From Peribacillus faecalis (GTDB taxonomy: Bacteria; Bacillota; Bacilli; Bacillales; DSM-1321): a stretch of 34,247 nucleotides of DNA. A model generated the notes under the pieces. It searched no databases. It was not told where the DNA came from and saw nothing but the letters and a program-made list of their open reading frames with translations. The stretch covers positions 1-34,247 of the forward strand of contig NZ_JACXSI010000035.1 in the NCBI RefSeq assembly GCF_014712675.1. The letters are read 5' to 3'. This document shows, piece by piece, positions 30,699 to 34,247 of this stretch (its first letter is position 1; each line of letters begins with the position of its first letter). Position numbers and translations under genes: made by a program.

Positions 30699-31427
30699 AT
30701 GCGCAGAGCTGTCTATATTATCGTTATTGGTTTGATGGTACTAAACGTTGGGAATAGTACGATTAGAGCTCAAAAAGAGGCCTCTGATCTCGAGACTATA
30801 TTGAAAATCATAAGCCATCATAGTGACATGTCAGTCAAAGAATGGATTGTAACAGCAAGAGAGTCGATGGATGGGATAGAAACAAAGGAACAATTTTTAA
30901 AAGAGGCTGATAGATTGAAAGATAGCTTGTCTGATTATCAATGGCAAATCAGGCAAAATGAACAGGCAATAGCTCTTGTTGGCGAACGCAAAGATTATTT
31001 GCTTGTAGAAACTGTTACATTCAGCTCGTCTTTAAAGAGCAATACAGATTCCTATTTAAATTATGAGATTAAAGGTACATCAGTAAACAGTATTACGGCA
31101 GAACAGCTGCAGAAAAAAAGAAAAGCTGTTGAAACTAGTATTTTTAGTCGATATACCATATTTTTCACTTGTGTAAAAGGTGAAATAAGTGGTAATATTG
31201 ATAAGGTTTTAACTTCTAAACTGGATGGTTTATTAACCAGTTTGAATGCGGTGGAAACGGAAAGTGTAAAAGAAAGCAACTTCGTATCCATTACCGCAAA
31301 TTCTTCATTATTTAAGCAATCATTTATAAGTGAACAGTATAATTTACAACTAGCCATGCGATTTGATGGAATGAGTCAAAAGACTTCCTTTGTAATTGGC
31401 ACACCCATCATAACATTTGAATATTAA
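30699..31427 (+). CDS. ywmB: YwmB-like secreted or membrane-anchored protein
   Basis: About 242 residues beginning with a hydrophobic segment (MRRAVYIIVIGLMVLNVG) that could be a signal peptide. Family members are called YwmB (TATA-box-binding-like fold by structure), with no established role. They are always near murA and spoIID in Bacillaceae. Two ATGs lie 6 nt apart. I choose 30699, because GGGGAGGA stands 7 nt before it but only 1-3 nt before 30693. The frame is open further to 30663 without a ribosome site. The identity rests on context and general look more than on a specific motif. A 32-nt gap to murA suggests cotranscription. Confidence 0.7.
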   Translation: MRRAVYIIVIGLMVLNVGNSTIRAQKEASDLETILKIISHHSDMSVKEWIVTARESMDGIETKEQFLKEADRLKDSLSDYQWQIRQNEQAIALVGERKDYLLVETVTFSSSLKSNTDSYLNYEIKGTSVNSITAEQLQKKRKAVETSIFSRYTIFFTCVKGEISGNIDKVLTSKLDGLLTSLNAVETESVKESNFVSITANSSLFKQSFISEQYNLQLAMRFDGMSQKTSFVIGTPIITFEY

Positions 31428-31459
31428 TATAGAGAAATTGGACGCGGAGGGGAATACTT

Positions 31460-32761
31460 TTGGAAAAGATCATCGTCCGCGGCGGAAACAGACTGAATGG
31501 AACAGTGAAAATTGAAGGAGCGAAAAACTCCGTACTGCCTGTTATCGCTGCAACACTATTAGCAAGTAATGGGAAATGCGTCATTAAAGACGTACCGACA
31601 CTCTCCGATGTATTTACAATTAACGAGGTTTTGCGTAATTTAAATGCAGACGTTGATTTTGCAAATAACATCGTCACTGTAGATGCATCAAGAGAATTAA
31701 AAGAGGAAGCGCCTTTTGAATATGTGAGGAAAATGCGTGCTTCTGTATTAGTTATGGGCTCTTTGCTTGGTCGTAACGGGAAAGCGCGAGTTGCTTTGCC
31801 GGGAGGCTGCGCAATCGGTTCTCGTCCCCTTGATCAGCACTTAAAAGGCTTTGAAGCTATGGGTGCTAAAGTAAAAGTAGGAAACGGATTTATTGAAGCA
31901 GAAGTAAACGGAAGATTAAAAGGAGCTAAGATTTACTTGGATTTCCCGAGTGTAGGCGCTACTGAGAATATCATGATGGCTGCTACATTAGCTGAGGGGA
32001 CAACAGTAATCGATAATGCTGCTAAAGAACCGGAAATCGTTGACCTGGCGAACCTTTTAAATAAAATGGGCGCCAAAGTTCGAGGTGCCGGCACTGGTAC
32101 AATCCGCATTGACGGTGTTGAAGCGCTAAATGGCACAACTCATACAATCATTCCAGACCGTATTGAAGCCGGAACGTTTATGGTAGCGGCAGCGATTACA
32201 AAAGGAAATGTTTTAGTAAAAGGTGCTGTTGCAGAGCATCTGACTTCATTAATCGCAAAAATGAAAGAAATGGGCATTGAAATCATCGATGAGAGCGAAG
32301 GACTTCGTGTTATCGGACCTGAAAAGCTTTCAGCTGTCGATATTAAAACGATGCCTCATCCAGGCTTCCCAACTGATATGCAATCACAAATGATGGCATT
32401 GCTTCTTCAAGCAGAGGGAACAGGAATGATCACTGAAACTGTGTTCGAAAATCGCTTCATGCACGTGGAAGAATTCCGCCGCATGAATGCCGATATTAAA
32501 ATTGAAGGACGTTCTACAATTATTAATGGTCCTTCTAATCTGCAAGGTGCTGAAGTTGCTGCGACAGATTTGCGTGCGGCAGCTGCGCTTATTTTGACTG
32601 GGCTTGTGGCAGAAGGTGTGACACGAGTAACTGAATTGAAACATTTAGATCGCGGATATGTTGACTTCCATGGCAAACTTGCTGCGCTGGGAGCGGATAT
32701 TGAACGTGTTAATGATGCAATCAGCAATAAAACAGCAATTGTGGCAGATTTAAACGCATAA
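31460..32761 (+). CDS. murA: UDP-N-acetylglucosamine 1-carboxyvinyltransferase
   Basis: MurA transfers enolpyruvate from PEP to UDP-GlcNAc, the first committed step of peptidoglycan synthesis and the target of fosfomycin. The 433-residue protein has K22-N23 in EGAKNSVLP, the catalytic cysteine C117 in [15 protein letters not shown] (C115 in E. coli) and the C-terminal [20 protein letters not shown]. Firmicutes often have two copies. By its place next to ywmB and spoIID this is the murAA type. The start codon is TTG, supported by CGGAGGGGAATACT. Confidence 0.96.
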   Translation: MEKIIVRGGNRLNGTVKIEGAKNSVLPVIAATLLASNGKCVIKDVPTLSDVFTINEVLRNLNADVDFANNIVTVDASRELKEEAPFEYVRKMRASVLVMGSLLGRNGKARVALPGGCAIGSRPLDQHLKGFEAMGAKVKVGNGFIEAEVNGRLKGAKIYLDFPSVGATENIMMAATLAEGTTVIDNAAKEPEIVDLANLLNKMGAKVRGAGTGTIRIDGVEALNGTTHTIIPDRIEAGTFMVAAAITKGNVLVKGAVAEHLTSLIAKMKEMGIEIIDESEGLRVIGPEKLSAVDIKTMPHPGFPTDMQSQMMALLLQAEGTGMITETVFENRFMHVEEFRRMNADIKIEGRSTIINGPSNLQGAEVAATDLRAAAALILTGLVAEGVTRVTELKHLDRGYVDFHGKLAALGADIERVNDAISNKTAIVADLNA

Positions 32762-32774
32762 TGGAATAAACATC

Positions 32775-32806
32775 AACCTGGTTAGCTGAGCTAATCAGGT
32801 TTTTTG
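32775..32806 (+). terminator. Intrinsic terminator after murA
   Basis: AACCTGGTTAGCT (32775-32787) pairs with AGCTAATCAGGTT (32789-32801) with one G-T pair and a minimal loop, followed by TTTTTGTC. Confidence 0.88.
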
Positions 32807-33060
32807 TCGTTTAGTAAATTATAAAAGTCTATACTATGTCTAAGTTTAAATGAATGTATTTCGTGTTTCCGATATCTTTGGGAAGGCGGGACAAAGACTG
32901 CCATGGACGTTAGTCTGTCTTTGTGACTCTTATACTGAGTGCCTCAGTTCATACGGTGCTTTTTAGGGGGGCGCTTGCGCTTTTGATAAAGTTCCAGGTC
33001 ATAATTCTTGTTTTTCTATCATATGTATATAGAGCGGTAAGTGCAAAGGGGGCCAAGATT
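32807..33060. other. Spacer before spoIID: hairpin and repeat-like segment
   Basis: ACAAAGAC (about 32891-32898) can pair with GTCTTTGT (about 32918-32925). Near 32970-32986, GGGGGGCGCTTGCGCTTTTG resembles the end of the same dispersed repeat suspected near 29951. An open frame runs through this spacer into spoIID but has no ribosome site. Confidence 0.4.
32999..33027 (+). promoter_or_regulatory. Probable sigma-E promoter of spoIID
   Basis: A -35 element TCATAAT (32999-33005) and a -10 element CATATGTA (33020-33027) are 14 nt apart. This fits the mother-cell sigma-E pattern KMATAWW, 14 nt, CATACAHT, with the first part exact and the second at 5 of 8. spoIID of B. subtilis is known to be under sigma-E control. 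Confidence 0.55.
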
Positions 33061-34095
33061 TTGAAATCTATTAAACCATTACTAGTATTAATCACAACAA
33101 TCTGCATTGTAACCATCATTATTCCTGCTATACTTGCGATCCCTTCCTTAAAGAATGAAAGTGGTGGAGCACTGGTGGAGAATCGGGATGGGAAGAAGCA
33201 GCAAGCGGGACTAGACATCTCCCGGTTGGAGCAGTCAGACTTGGAGGTTGGCGTCTACCGGACTGCAAGCAAGAAGGTGGAAACGCTGCCTTTAGAGAAG
33301 TACATTGTCGGAGTGGTTGCTTCGGAAATGCCGACTACGTTTGAATTAGAGGCGTTAAAAGCGCAGGCGCTTACAGCAAGGACGTATATTGTCAACCATC
33401 TGCTGAGCGGGAAGAGTTCCGGATTGCCAGCCGGGGCGCAAGTCGATGATACAGTCAACTATCAGGTGTTCAAAAATGATGCGGATTTGAGAGTGCAATG
33501 GGGCAGTGAATACGAAGCTAAGATGAATAAAATAGCGCAGGCAGTACTCGAGACAGAGGGGCAAATTTTGACGTATGATGGACGCCCGATTACAGCTACC
33601 TTTTTCTCGAACGGTAACGGTTTTACTGAAAATGCGGAAGCATACTGGAAAAATCCTTATCCGTATTTAAAGAGTGTCGAAAGTCCTTGGGATGAGCAGG
33701 CACCGGAGTTTGAAGAGAAAAAAAGCATAGCCATCTCGGAATTTGAAAATAAATTGGGCGTAAAGCTGAAAAATAAAGAAACAGTCGGCACCATTGTTGA
33801 GCGAACGCCGGGCAAGCGAGTGGCGAAGGTCAACATTAACGGTAAGCAATTCACCGGCAAACAAATTCGCGAACTATTAGATTTACGATCAACAGACTTC
33901 AGTTGGAACGTGCAGGGCAATGCTGTCATCATTACAACGAAAGGATACGGCCATGGTGTCGGAATGAGCCAGTGGGGTGCTAATGGTATGGCGAAGGAAG
34001 GCAAATCTTATGAAGAAATTGTCAAGCATTACTATCAAGGTATTGAAATAGCCTCAGCAGATACGTTGACGCAGCAAATTGTCGCAAATAAATAG
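33061..34095 (+). CDS. spoIID: Stage II sporulation protein D (lytic transglycosylase)
   Basis: SpoIID is made in the mother cell and, with SpoIIM and SpoIIP, thins the septal peptidoglycan and drives engulfment of the forespore. From the TTG at 33061 (behind AAAGGGGGCCAAGA) the protein has 344 residues, close to the 343 of B. subtilis. An N-terminal membrane anchor (about 5-26) is followed by the extracytoplasmic domain. The catalytic glutamate is E89 in VVASEMPTTFELEALKAQA, and GHGVGMSQWGA near the C-terminus is the second family signature. The frame is open upstream to 32923, but that part covers the promoter and repeat-like DNA. Confidence 0.94.
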   Translation: MKSIKPLLVLITTICIVTIIIPAILAIPSLKNESGGALVENRDGKKQQAGLDISRLEQSDLEVGVYRTASKKVETLPLEKYIVGVVASEMPTTFELEALKAQALTARTYIVNHLLSGKSSGLPAGAQVDDTVNYQVFKNDADLRVQWGSEYEAKMNKIAQAVLETEGQILTYDGRPITATFFSNGNGFTENAEAYWKNPYPYLKSVESPWDEQAPEFEEKKSIAISEFENKLGVKLKNKETVGTIVERTPGKRVAKVNINGKQFTGKQIRELLDLRSTDFSWNVQGNAVIITTKGYGHGVGMSQWGANGMAKEGKSYEEIVKHYYQGIEIASADTLTQQIVANK

Positions 34096-34109
34096 AAATC
34101 CATTTTCCG

Positions 34110-34142
34110 GACCATTGAGAGGATCCTCTCAATGGTCTTTTT
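34110..34142 (+). terminator. Intrinsic terminator after spoIID (group II intron target)
   Basis: A perfect 28-bp palindrome (34110-34137, arms GACCATTGAGAGGA and its complement) is followed by TTTTT. The loop is formed from the inner bases. A group IIC intron begins 2 nt after the T-run. Confidence 0.93.
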
Positions 34143-34144
34143 AA

Positions 34145-34247
34145 GTGCGCCCGGCATGGGTGCAATCTATAGGGTGAAAGTCCCGAGCTGTGAAGGCAGA
34201 AGTAACAGTTAGCTTAACGCAAGGGTGTCCGTGGTGACGCGGAATCT
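34145..34247 (+). mobile_element. Group IIC intron, 5' end of domain I (truncated by window)
   Basis: From 34145 the sequence starts GTGCGCCCGGCATGGGTGCA, with the GUGYG 5' end of group II introns, and continues with AGGGTGAAAGTCCCGA, GAAGGCAGAAGTAACAGTTA and GGGTGTCCGTGGTGACGCGG. From memory this closely follows the Oceanobacillus iheyensis group IIC intron used for crystal structures. Its location right behind an intrinsic terminator stem and T-run is the known target habit of class IIC introns. The ribozyme remainder and any reverse transcriptase gene lie beyond the window. Confidence 0.93.

Overview
The window reads as chromosomal backbone of a spore-forming bacterium of the Bacillaceae (Firmicutes). 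The evidence is the gene order upp, mnaA, F1Fo ATP synthase operon, nuo operon, DUF1146 gene, ywmB, murA, spoIID, together with strong AGGAGG-type ribosome binding sites, T-box leaders and a sporulation gene. Almost all genes are on the + strand, in long runs with overlapping stop and start codons.

Layout. 1-272 is one end of an IS3-family-like insertion sequence on the - strand, cut by the window edge. 520-2320 holds upp (uracil salvage) and mnaA (UDP-GlcNAc 2-epimerase), closed by a terminator. 2660-4882 is a secreted subtilisin-like protease of the Vpr type. 4971-12360 is the ATP synthase operon atpZ-I-B-E-F-H-A-G-D-C, with a strong promoter in front, hairpins between some genes and a terminator at the end. 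12598-22938 is an 11-gene complex I operon nuoA-B-C-D-H-I-J-K-L-M-N. It lacks nuoE, nuoF and nuoG, and its NuoC carries an Ala/Lys-rich N-terminal extension with a 38-residue tandem repeat. 22939-29930 is a complete tryptophan operon trpE-G-D-C-F-B-A behind two consecutive tryptophan T-box riboswitches. 30350-34142 is the DUF1146 gene (ywzB-like), ywmB, murA and spoIID. From 34145 to the window end lies the first 103 nt of a group IIC intron, placed directly after the spoIID terminator.

How the parts work together. The nuo and atp operons are the proton-pumping and proton-using halves of oxidative phosphorylation. The trp operon turns chorismate into tryptophan and is controlled by uncharged tRNA-Trp rather than by the TRAP protein of B. 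subtilis. mnaA, murA, ywmB and spoIID concern the cell envelope and its remodelling in sporulation.

Most of the window is ordinary core genome. The points that deserve a second look are the double T-box with two different tRNA-acceptor pairing bases, the placement of the trp operon between nuo and the murA-spoIID block, the group IIC intron on a terminator, the hairpin that may insulate the IS, the repeat in NuoC and the donor-less complex I. I saw no clear sign of a wholly new system.
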